Below are positions 14,601 through 24,505 of a stretch of DNA of 64,000 nucleotides, one piece after another (within the stretch, counting starts at the first letter, position 1; the number at the start of each line of letters is the position of its first letter). Both the position numbers and the translations under genes were made by a program. The DNA lies in NCBI GenBank assembly GCA_022376465.1, contig JACDTU010000009.1, positions 620,001 to 684,000 on the forward strand, written 5' to 3'. The notes beneath the pieces were generated by a model, which made no database searches, was not told the DNA's origin, and saw only the letters and a program-made list of their open reading frames with translations. Source of the stretch: Cubamyces lactineus. Taxonomy: Eukaryota; Basidiomycota; Agaricomycetes; Polyporales; Polyporaceae.

Positions 14601-15093
14601 GACTGGACGTGACGGCCTCCTGCGTACACGAGCAGGTGGTGGAACGGGTTTCGAGCTCGATGATGAGGAGGAGCTGGAGATCGAAGATCTTGAGCGCTGC
14701 CTGAGGGATGCCATCAAGATCATTCAACAGCAGGCAGAGAACCCAGAGGAGCGCTTCATGCATACGGCAGTGAAGCAATTCCGCGGAACAATCGCGTGGG
14801 TCTGCGGACTTGACAGCCGCGAGATGCCTTCTGACCTTGAAAGGCTTAGTGCAACAGAAGCCACGGTATTCCTCACCCGTGCGCTGACGCTCGTTAAGGA
14901 GCATCGGCGTTCTGATGGCAGCCTCAGTGTTCTATCTGGAGCGATGAAACACACACAGAATCTGGTAACTTGGGTTCGCGCCATCGCACTCTCCAAGACG
15001 AGGCGGACAATGGTGAAAACAAACGGGGATGGGCGTGGGGAAAGGAATTCTGCACTTATGTATGGTTATCATAATACTAATGAGAGCGACTGA
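11682..15093 (+). CDS. MULE transposase with SWIM zinc finger
   Basis: Multi-exon gene filling the nested MULE. The ATG at 11682 starts a short Cys-rich module (CDEC then CQRC) in exon 1, which runs to about 12079. Middle exons carry GWLHLNF-like and KSVYYYWH words and DSTCALG/NTNGGDFELFAAI, followed by GIPLAFVFLRTLKDAPSGAK and HQLCFWHALRALK, the usual MULE DDE-core surroundings. The last long exon (13345-15093 or part of it) has VEALWRGIKCLVLHMYNRPR and the SWIM finger WTCDCGAQKYHAYLLCKHLV (C-x-C-xn-C-x-H). The enzyme cuts and inserts the element by recognising its TIRs. Introns are short and their exact borders in 12.1-13.4 kb are uncertain. No clear inactivating change was seen. Confidence 0.88.
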
Positions 15094-15133
15094 AACAGTG
15101 AGCGCATCAACATGGACCGTCTGTTTGGGTGGC

Positions 15134-15352
15134 AAGACATATATTCCTGATCAGGTATTCTACAAAAGCGTGCGCGCGCGAGGAACGAGGACGCGCGAGA
15201 GGCGTGCGCGACGAGCCCAATGTCGCGCGGGCGGGGGCGCGGTGTAAGCGCCGGTCGGTGGCGGGAGGACGAGGTAAGCACTGATGCGCCACTGCGGAGG
15301 TTGAACTGACTTCGAAAACCCGAGCAAATCCGCTGGGTAATTAACCTCAAGT
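15134..15352 (-). repeat. MULE right terminal inverted repeat
   Basis: Reverse complement of 11349-11566, ending TTAACCTCAAGT and followed by the second CTCCTGCAA target copy at 15353-15361. Confidence 0.93.
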
Positions 15353-15472
15353 CTCCTGCAAACGTCGAGGAACCGCCGGGCCCAACTTCTAACATTCCCA
15401 TTTGAAATGGTATCCACCTCCGGAAATGCCGTAACATAGTGGGTGCTCAGCGTAATTTTCTTAGTACTACTA

Positions 15473-16797
15473 CTAGGTTGAGTCATCCTCCTGCCACCTC
15501 TTCGCATCCCCCAACAATTGACGAATTTGAAGCAATTGCTCTGCCAAAATGTTTAGATGATGGTTTGCAATATGCGACAATGGAAAGAATGGGAAAAGCC
15601 TTCTAGCACTGCTTGGTGTGGTGAGCTCCTCGATCCCGCTGGTGAGTACGTCTTCCATGGTCTGTAAAGCATGTAGAACCTCAGAGACAGTGCGCATCGG
15701 GCCTTGGAAGTATCCCGAGGAACTGGCATCCCGAAGTGATGACGACGGCACTTTGGAGGTGAGAACGTCGTTGCCCCCTTGCAGGGCATATAGCAGAGCT
15801 GGCCGAAGGTCGGACGCTTGTGCAACTGCTCGCCGAACGACTGTGAGAGTGTGGGAGGCGGAATCCACAGTTGCAAATGCACAGAGACGAACGACGGGAG
15901 ACAGCCTAGTCATCAGCTCAGGACCATATTGTTCCGAGCTTGTATGGCTAATCCAGAACAGGAGATCCGCGATTGTCAGGGCAATGGTGTTTGTATGGTG
16001 CATTACCGTCGCTCTAATGTAACTCGTTAGCTACTTGGTATTCAGCAGGCTAACGGCGACTCACCGCAGAAAGCTTAGCTCAACATGCTCCAGGATAGTA
16101 GAGAGCGTAGTTGACAGCGCGGTGGCTTTCGCAGCCACAGTCATCAGAACACGTATCTCTTCTTCTTCCCTCCCCATCCGAGTCTTACGGAGATTTGAAG
16201 CGACAACAGAGCGTGCAGCGTAACCGATGCTACGAAGTTCCTGCGTATCGTTCAGACGGAGTGTCGACAATGCCAGCTGATCGAAGAAAACGCGCTGCTT
16301 GATTACAAGGTCCTGGAAGGAGAGTATTTCATCGTAGAGCGGCTGTGGCGGTGGGAGACATTGGCGAACGGGGAGGGGGCTGAATATGCATAGGATTGCG
16401 AATGTGTTGGCCTGGATGGACACGACAATATCATCGACGTGATGATGGATAGAGAGAAGATCGGTGGAATGCCTTCGGCTGGAGATCGTAAACAGCAAGT
16501 ATGGGACGAAGACGGATACCACAGAACTGATGATTACGCCCATCAAGGCGTAGTTGACGACTTTGGATATCGATGCCAGCATCGCGCAATAGTCTGGACC
16601 AAATCCATGCCGTGCACTGCGTTAGTATGCCAAGATTGACAAGGAGAACTACTGAACATACCCTAGCAGAGTAGGCAACAAGTGAGAGTCGGAAACAAAA
16701 GCTGATGTCGCGCAGTTGTGGTCTGGAGCCAGAGCAGACCACACGCTCCAGGCACGGGCATGATGGTTTATGGTGTATTTGCTAACCTGTACCTAGA
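15473..16797 (-). CDS. Helical membrane-associated cargo protein, unknown function
   Basis: Minus-strand multi-exon gene. An upstream exon (about 16797-16675, words ARAWSVWSALAPDHNCATSA) joins across a short intron to DYCAMLASISKVVNYALMG. A hydrophobic helix VIISSVVSVFVPYLLFTI comes next, then a long helical stretch with heptad-like spacing (LYDEILSFQDLVIKQRVFF, VLMTVAAKATALSTTLSTIL). After a short intron near 16050 the last exon runs from TIALTIADLLFWISH to WQEDDST and a stop at 15473. The family is not recognised. The layout of one or two membrane segments followed by an alpha-helical, possibly cytosolic, tail resembles other single-pass cargo products of the element. The true start upstream of 16797 is not settled. 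Confidence 0.55.
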
Positions 16798-17120
16798 ATA
16801 CAGTGTCAACTTATATCTAGTAGGGTCATTTCACTCGCACCCGAATGATCACTGCATTAATAGAAGCTAGCAGATTACAAAGAGCACGGCAGCACTGCTA
16901 TGACGTATTCTCAGCAAGAGCGTGTGGCTACAGGCTGAGAACGTGAGGGCCCTCACGTCTCCCCAAGGCAGCCTGGGCGATCTGAACACCCCTCACCCTA
17001 TCCACCGAAGAGCTCGACCGCCCTCATTCCTGACCCACCACCGGTATGCGTACAATTACAACAAGATGCTCGCAGAGTTCACACCGAAAGTAGATACGAG
17101 GTAGGAAAGTCGCTCGGAAC
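16798..17120. other. Spacer between membrane-protein gene and TRA1 relic
   Basis: No coding signal beyond short chance ORFs. It may hold the promoter of the minus-strand gene to its left. Confidence 0.4.
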
Positions 17121-17124
17121 CAAG

Positions 17125-20100
17125 GACTCAATGCCTCAGTCATCCTCACATCGTTCAAAGGGTTGGTCGCGGTAGGGATTAGGCCCGCCACCGTCTGTAC
17201 GATCGGGGTGGTGGTCGTGTCGAGACTCCTCAGTTACAAAGCCTGTAGAAATGGAAGTCGGAAACGCTTAGTAGGCATTGCCACGATCACACATACTTGC
17301 TCCCGTTCGATCTTGTAAGCTGTCGTCTCAGCCTGTTTGAAGACGCTCTCGATGTTTGTAGCGACATTGAGCCGGAAGCTGATGTCGATCCGTGGCACCT
17401 TGCCGCCATGGTGCTGGTGCAACCAGGTCATCACCTCGTCAGGTGCAAACAGGTAGAGCTGGTGCTCGAGTTCGTTCTGTAAGTCGTTGAGATACGTCGG
17501 TTAGCCAGAGTGCAGCGGTCGACGTGGAGTAGAAGTATACCTCTGGCTCTGTGAGACAACGCCCGATGGACGATGGACATGATCCCGCATGCCAAGATGC
17601 CCTCCGTGAGGATGGGTCCAAGGAAGTGCTGCAGATTCGGGGTGAATCGGAAAGGCACCGCGTCCGCCGACGTGAAATACTGAGCTTGTAGCGTGAGACC
17701 TATCGACAGCTAGAGTCAGCGAAATAGCCCTTGCTATGAGGGAACTAAAGTATATCGTTACCTGGTAGGATTTCGCTCACCACAATCTGTCCGATGGTCC
17801 TCGACCAATGGAATCTTGACGGCATACGACTCCGTTGCCGCTAGCGTGCCTTCTGTATTGAGTAGGACGTATAGGAACGCTACATCGGCCAACCGATCCT
17901 GCAGTCGTCATAGGGGTAGGTGTAGGGCGATCACTGCGTTGAGGAGCGCCTCCCGGGTTCTTCGAAGCGTCGGGGCAGGGCACCGCGTGAGCATGTGTGC
18001 TTCATCTTCGATAGCGTCCGCATTCGTACAAAATCGGCACACGCGGCGTTCCCTCGGAATAGGGTGTGTGGCCGGCGCGATCTGCATCGGGAACGCCAGG
18101 TGTCGCATGAAGTAGTCCATAGCATCCGAGGGGTAGATATGTTGGTTGCTCAGGGACGTAGGTGGACGATGTTCGTCAGGCGAACTAGCTTCTTGATCCC
18201 ATTGTTCTCATGACAGGTAGTCGTGATGACGCCTGTAGCATCTGCGGGTCTGCGACGATGCGGAAATGGTTAAGCAGCTTGTGGCCAATCTCAACCTTGA
18301 AGTAGTTCGTGAGCAGCTCCAAGGGTCGCGCCAGCCCCTCCAGACCAGGAATAGGAAGATGCTTTGGATCGGCGAGATTCATGAGGATCGGCCGGAGACC
18401 CGTCTGAAGCAACTCCTTCGGAAGTCTCGATTGATGGGCCAACACCATCCGAAGCCCCTCATGGGCAACCTCCTTGATCTCGGGATTGGGTGAATACAAC
18501 GATTTGAAGTAGACAGTCGTGACCCTGAATCATATATGAGCAACACATCGAGGCTTATATACTACTACTGGGGGACTGACCTCTGCCTGATCTGGTGCTG
18601 TTTCGCAAGAAAATCCGTCATGGGGATCGATGCGGTTGGGAACTTGATGCAAGGGTCTCTGTGTTTGATGATATCGAGGCTGCTCTGCCGTTCATTCAAT
18701 CTCCCTACCAACGCCATGTCGTCGGCATCAGCTAACGCGAGTGTCTCGTGCAGACGGAGAAGCTCGTCATTGAGCTCGGGGGAGGGGGGGGGGCTGTAGG
18801 CTGACGCAGTACTGAATGCCCCCCACTATGCCAACCTGAAGGGGAAGGGGGAGGGCTCGGAGGGCTTCGTATAGAACGAGACGAGTATCATGTCGCGATG
18901 AGGCGTAAGCAAGTCGTATATTGGCTGAGCTACCCAAGCAACGCGATGCAATCCTCCGCACGATCGGATTTGGACCAGACAGCTCTGCGAAGGAGAGTGC
19001 GACGGCGTGCAAGATCTAGTTGTCCCGTACCTGTTCGCCGTCTTTTGCAAGCGAATCCATAGCACTTAGTGAGGAACGTCCACAACAGTCGTGAGGCATG
19101 TCCTTCAGGACGTGGAGTAACATGCGGACGAGGACCACTTCTCGCTCGTTGACCCACCGGACGCCGAGGTCAGGGATATTGGTCATCAACCGGATATCGC
19201 CACAACCTGCGCTCCATCGCGCCCAAGTCTTCTCCAAGCACAATGAGAGGAAGCGACTGGCAATTTGGTGCAGGGTGATTACGACGTCGTTCACTGGAAC
19301 CTCGGAGGTGGTAGCCATTGCCACAAGTTCGCGAATGGACGTATCGACGAGTTCGAGTGCCTTCTTCGCCTTGTATGTTTCAATGCGTCAATATAGCAAG
19401 AGAAGACCGGGCTAGGATAATGGCGCGTCGGAGCGTCCTTCACCGCATTCTGTCGTACCTCAGAGGTAGAGGTGAAGAGGGATCGGAAAAGCTCGGCCGA
19501 AGTCTTCTCCGCTTCCTCATGGACGTCCAATACGTGGATTGCGTCGTACAGATACCTGACAAAGAGGTCCTCTCGCTCGCGGCCTTTGACGTCCTAAGAA
19601 ATCGCGAGATTGAGCTCATATCTTCGGCCGGAGCCCATATGGATGACTTACCTCGGGAAGGGCAAGGCTCAAACATTGTTCAAGATAGTTATACGCAAGC
19701 GGGCGATACTGGGGGCCAATCTTCGATATGGACGAGAAGGTCTTGACGGACCACACCGACATCGGAGTCTCCGGTCCAAACGAAAAACGGGCCCTCAGCG
19801 GTTCGGGATTCGCGCGATACTTCAGCAGAGACTCTCTCTCCAGCATCTTGCGATTCCGTCCGCCGAGCTTCCCGAGAGTCAGGGGATAATAGTGTGCGAT
19901 GATAGTGATTCACGGGAAGTGACTTGAAGTAGCGTTGTAGTCCTTCCATCAATGTCGCAGTACGGCAGTCAAGGTAGGGCCCAGGAAGTTTGGAGTGAGG
20001 TTGTCGATGCAGAGCTCGAGCATTCGTAGTCCGTGGGATACAAGGTCGGCATTACCCCGCAAAGCTAACGCTGACGGCTTCATGGCATAGGACAAGTAGG

Positions 20101-20338
20101 GAATCAGATGCGTCAAACGAAGAGGTACGGTGAGGAAGCGCACGATGAACATGTCCCGAGTTGGTCCTTCTGCCGACCGGGCTTTGCGATTGAGACGCTC
20201 CAACATGTCTGGAAGTGAGAGGACATCCTCGTTCAACAACTCGAACCGGCCGTCGCCGCCATGAGACGAGTGGAAGAGGTCGTAGAGGAGATGAAAGTAG
20301 TTCATGGGCTTGGCCGTCTTCGCTGCCAAGTAGAACAA
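17125..20338 (-). pseudogene. tra1: TRA1/TRRAP pseudogene (two separated fragments)
   Basis: Minus-strand pieces of the giant SAGA/NuA4 scaffold Tra1, a catalytically dead PI3K-like kinase. The upstream piece (20338-about 18125) has LSYAMKPSALALRGNADLV, GLRMLELCIDNLTPNFLGP, TNIPDLGVRWVNEREVVLV, ALRALPLPLQVGI and LARPLELLTNYFKVEIGH in the order of the HEAT-repeat region of Tra1. The downstream piece (about 17660-17125) has PFRFTPNLQHFLGPILTEG, the end of the kinase-like domain, and then an FATC-like PIVQTVAGLIPTATNPL ending at PWF, which reads on. Thousands of bases of Tra1 coding sequence between them (FAT and most of the kinase) are missing, and the joint region carries a reverse-transcriptase-tail fragment. 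Multiple frame changes show it cannot make Tra1. It is a captured, decaying copy of a host essential gene. Confidence 0.85.
17760..18120 (-). pseudogene. Non-LTR reverse-transcriptase tail (zf-RVT-like) fragment
   Basis: At 18120-17908 on the minus strand the words PIPRERRVCRFCTNADAIED and EAHMLTRCPAPTLRRTREAL match the C-terminal zinc-binding motif (C-x2-C ... H-x4-C) that follows the reverse-transcriptase domain in basidiomycete LINE-like elements. A further segment, DRLADVAFLYVLLNTEGTLA, can be read just downstream in another frame. It sits exactly in the gap between the two TRA1 pieces. No RT catalytic motif is present. Confidence 0.6.
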
Positions 20339-21361
20339 TCCATGATCAATCTTCCGAGATGGGAGGCGAGGGTAGACTCGTTAAGCTGAGGGAACGTTGC
20401 GACAGTCTTAGGAAGGCTGTCTAAGAGAGGTCATAGGACATTTGCTAGCAGCGAGCGGAAGGTCGAGAAGAAGGGAGATTATTGGAATCTACGAAGTCCT
20501 GGTCAGCTTGGCCGCCCGACTAAAGGGCAGAAGGATGAGTCAATCGTAACCCCAGAAGCTTGGGTGGGATCAGAAGGATCGAGGGAGAACACTGAAGTGC
20601 TGCAGGGCTCACGCACAGGAGTCCATCAATCCCCAGCATGTTCCGTGCCCGGTCGTGGGGAGAGCTCTAGATCGCATCGACGCAGTCAAGCAGTCGAGCA
20701 GGCGGAGATCATGCCCTGAGATAGGATTAGATACGTACGCCTGGTGGCCTAAGGTGGTAAAGCCCGGATGCTCGGGCTAATGCTGCACGACAAATTGAGG
20801 TGGATTGCGCTAGAAAACAGATTTCAGACCGAGACCGCACATAGACGTCCAAACAAATGTACCCTTCGAGTTGTCATCAATGTGCACTCGCAAGTTGGTT
20901 GTTGGACCACTTCTTGTTGCTCTTGAGGTCATGATTATCGAAGCCGAACGAGGAGTCGGTAGCAAGGAATGCGTTCACATCAAAAGATGGACCGTCCTCG
21001 AAGACGGCCTCAGGCTGTTCAAACCTTTGAAGGCATGCCAGAGCGTATCGCTATTATTGACGCGTTGACCTTCCAGCCTGCAAAGAAGTTCGGCGTCGGG
21101 GGCTCATCCTTAACAGACATCATCAGCTGCTCACCTTCTCCCTGGAGATGGTTTGGCTTGCAGCACGTTGCGGGCCATCCTCTGGCTGGGGTCGAGGGGC
21201 CGGGCGACCGGTGCATTGACGATATCTTGCTCACTTCACCTTTAAAACGTTGCAATCAGGATTAGCCACAAAGAACAGTAGCAAGTGAAGTGTATGGACC
21301 ATTGTACCAAGAAGTTCGGACTACAGGTCGTATCGTGCGCGTGACCATATCACTTCATGTT
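20339..21361. other. No gene recognised
   Basis: Short overlapping ORFs on both strands. A plus-strand stretch at 20871-21265 (VVGPLLVALEVMIIEAERG, KRWTVLEDGLRLFKPLKA) could be a degraded exon pair, but it matches no family I know. Confidence 0.35.
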
Positions 21362-21880
21362 CTAAGCTAAGTCCGGGATCGCGAAGCCAACGCCCGCCAT
21401 GTCGACGTCCTCCGGAATCTCAATGAAATCGGTTGCAGTGATCCCGTAGTTGCCGCGCAGGATTTCGGCGACCCTAGAATGTGAGATTCAGGCATGAGTT
21501 TAAGGGGATCAACGAATCCAGCTTACATGTTGTACTCATGATCCCACCAACTGTTCGCACAGGCCGGCAAGGTCACGAACAAATCCTCGTCGGTTCCATA
21601 CATCCCCGGCTCGGGCCGTAATGTCACACCCACACTGCTCGCTTCACCGATTTTCACAAAACCGATTTCTTCCAGGGCCTGTAAAAAGTCAGCGCACCTC
21701 TAATGTGGTAGCGTTGCGAGCAGACCTCTATGAAATTGCCGAAGTGGACGCCGCCTACGCTCCGTTTATCGTGTCCAAGAACGCCTTGAATCGCCTGAGA
21801 TTGCGACAGAGGGTCTTGCGCGTATGAGAGACATCACTCACAACATAGAGATACGTTTTGAGCGCGTATTTGGGTGACAT
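21362..21880 (-). CDS. Small unknown cargo protein (~100 aa, three exons)
   Basis: Minus strand, ATG at 21880. Exon 1 encodes MSPKYALKTYLYV. A GT-AG intron (GTGAGTGATG ... TTTTTACAG) leads to exon 2 (ALEEIGFVKIGEASSVGVTL through ANSWWDHEYNM). A second intron (GTAAGCTGG ... CATTCTAG) leads to exon 3 (VAEILRGNYGITATDFIEIP through AIPDLA), with a stop at 21362. Both introns keep the frame and have good borders, which supports a real gene. It is acidic and mixed alpha/beta by composition, with no signal peptide or membrane segment. The family is unknown. Confidence 0.55.
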
Positions 21881-22734
21881 TGGGAACTCTTAAATGGTCT
21901 AGGTGGTGGTTGTGGTGAGAGTGCGCGTGCCGCGATACGCGCGCTAGCGTCACTGGGATTAACGCCTACTTGTATGACCTCTGCAGCGACGTCAAGCTTC
22001 CTTGGAGGACACGTCCTTATTCTCCGGTCGTGCGCATAGATGCTACGAAAACACCGCGTGAGCACCGTCGCTACATTGTGAGTGGTTGACCACACCTGCA
22101 ACGCCGTGCTTGCTGCGCCTGAGACGGCTACGTCCATCCTCAATCTTCACTAATGAATCCTTTAGCTCCTCACCGCGCCCCTTGCTTCTTACGCTGTATA
22201 CACGCCGCACAACCTGAACACCCCACAGCCGACCTTGTGGGATCGATCATCGATGAAGATTGATTCCCGCTCAACAAACCCGCGACGGCCTGACGACGAG
22301 AACTCACCTCGCATTCTCAGTTGGGCACTTGGCTGCTCTGCCGTCCATCAGCCTGCAAATCAACTGCCTACACATCGACGATGCCAAGTACAGCGGTAGA
22401 ACACTGGGCTGCAGTTGGCAAGCTTTGCGCCACGAGCGTTGACCAGAGAACTACGCCTTTCGTGTTGTGCTTCCACGCCGTAGATGCTGAAGGAACCAGA
22501 TCAGTATATCCAACTATTCGCTAACCCACACCTAGTACTCACCTTCCTATGTCAGAAGCTCGTGGTTAGCTTTGAGTTTCGCCGTCACGCGCGCTAGCGT
22601 ACGTATATCATCTATGCAAGGACTATACCGGCCTACAAAGTACACAAACAATCATGCACATGCAGCTCGTCGTGCGCACCGGGCCAACGAGCATACCCAA
22701 GAGCAAATTGTTCGCGGTATCAGCAAAAGCCAAA
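21881..22734. other. No gene recognised
   Basis: This region lies upstream of the small minus-strand gene and downstream of the WD40 gene. It has short ORFs on both strands with no recognisable content. Confidence 0.35.
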
Positions 22735-24259
22735 TCAATACGGACCACGCAAGGTATATGCAGCTAGTATGACAAGACCAGCCAAAATCCAGTACTTCAG
22801 GTTCGCCATGAGGTTTCCTAGAGTCATTCCCTGGCAACAATCAGCATGCGAACGAGTGTCAGACATGACGCGTAGCAGGACATACAGCAGTTTGTACACC
22901 ATGAACGATGTATGCCTCCGCCCCAGGCTCGCCTATTAGAATATAGTAAGACCATTTGCTTTAAAGGCGTAGGGCGACAATTGAGAGGATACCTAATATT
23001 CGTTTCGACCAAATCCGTATGGTGTAATCCACTCCATCATACGGACCAGCAGCGATCAGGAAACGTCCGTGCACCCGATCATCTAAAGTCTATGAGACAA
23101 TAAGCCTACATACAGTGTTCGTGAACGTGAATGAGCTGACATCGAGTGCCAATACGACTCTGTGATCTTAGCTACCATGTCACAGGTAAGAATTAACCCA
23201 CGTAGAAAAGACGTGCTTACTTTCCCAGGTCAATGTTTGGATACGACGGCCACTACTCGTATCCCACAAGACCATCTCACCCACGGTAGTTCCTCCGACA
23301 ATGATATCACTGCGTTCGACAAACTTGACAGGTGTCGCCCGTCGACTCCCAAAATCGTGCCCAAAGGCCCGCGAATGGTCCCCTGAGGTGACCGTGTAGA
23401 GATCGAACCCTGTCGAGAGATTTGATACAATAATCCTGGTATTATCATGGGATAGGTCCGCGAAAGCTCTAAAAGGCTGTCGGATTATGCTCGCTCGTAC
23501 GTGTATAGTGATAACCTACGCTTGACCATCGATTCGTATTATCTGTGAGCATGTCCATGTCGCAGTATCATATACTCTACTGAAAGTATGTCAGATCGAT
23601 CTAGACGGATAAATACATGAGTACCTTATGCCATGATGCAGATAAGTCGCAAACAGACGAGCACCGCACGACGACCAGACAACGCTTGTCACGACCACAT
23701 CGAGATGTCCTTCTTGAGGTAGGGAGTATGGCTCACGTAGCTCGACGCGCAGTTTCCAGGACTCTGAGAGTGAGTTATCATCTAGATATGCCCATGAAAC
23801 GCATAGACTCTACCTTGCCGGAGCCACTCCCAGATGCGGACTTGATTTTGAGCGCCAGAAGCCACCAACGAGCCATTAACATCCAGGCAATCCACTGGAT
23901 ATGAGTGTCCACGGAAACCATAGACGCTAATGGTGCCCTTGAGAGTACCGTGAGCGGAAGATGGAGCCGACAAAGCAAATGGTGGGACGTACAGAATGGA
24001 TCGACAGTGACGTGAGATACCCACAAGCCATCCCGCAAAGTATCAAGTCCTGACTGCCGGGAGCCCAACGAAGGACGAGTATAGCTACTCCTCCATGATA
24101 CGAGTATATGACCTTCTGGCTGTAAAGCTCCCATATACAGACGTCTCCACCGACTGAGCCTGTGGCGATATGAGTTCCATCATAGGATATCGCCAGAGCC
24201 GTGATAGAGTCAGTGTGACCATCTCTCAGCAACGCGAGGTCGGTATACTCCCAAGACAT
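22735..24259 (-). CDS. WD40-repeat protein with C-terminal membrane anchor (copy 1)
   Basis: Minus strand, ATG at 24259. The first exon gives two typical WD40 blades (DSITALAISYDGTHIATGSV, GGDVCIWELYSQKVI), then after introns HSYPVDCLDVNGSLVASGAQ with NQVRIWEW. A segment SVVWSSCGARLFATYLHHGI follows, then GFDLYTVTSGDHSRAFGHDF and DIIVGGTTVGEMVLWDTSSG. The last exon encodes a hydrophobic helix NLMANLKYWILAGLVILAAY just before the stop at 22735. A beta-propeller carried on a tail anchor is unusual and would place the propeller on the cytosolic face of a membrane. A paralogue of the same architecture lies on the opposite strand at 33526-35002. About six introns; borders between 23.0 and 23.5 kb are uncertain. 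Confidence 0.75.
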
Positions 24260-24505
24260 GAAGAGAGCAGAGGGGTGTCAAAAAGTGAGTGCAACAGATA
24301 TGTATACACAGGTCAGAGTCGGCCAAGCTCAAGGCTAGCATGAGGGTTCCGTGCGCATTGGCGCATCGGCGCTTACTCCCACGAGGCTACTCAACGACGG
24401 CGACTCTGATCCGAACCGGCGCTTCAGGTTATTATCCCGGTCAAGGCCTATATTGAGATATTCGTAGAATTGTAATATTACACAGAGACAATTCAATAAC
24501 CTAGA

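Larger units (their letters stand above)
11349..15352 (+). mobile_element. Complete Mutator-like element (MULE) nested in the giant element
   Basis: About 4.0 kb. The ends are nearly perfect inverted repeats of about 218 bp (11349-11566 and 15134-15352), beginning ACTTGAGGTTAATTACC. They are bounded by the 9-bp direct repeat CTCCTGCAA at 11340-11348 and 15353-15361. Long TIRs with 9-bp target duplications are the hallmark of Mutator-like elements, and the single gene inside encodes a MULE transposase with a SWIM finger. Intact TIRs, perfect duplication and an apparently open transposase indicate a recent insertion. Confidence 0.95.

Noticed and set aside
14203..14904. 233-codon minus-strand ORF
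   Set aside because: Antisense shadow of the MULE transposase last exon.
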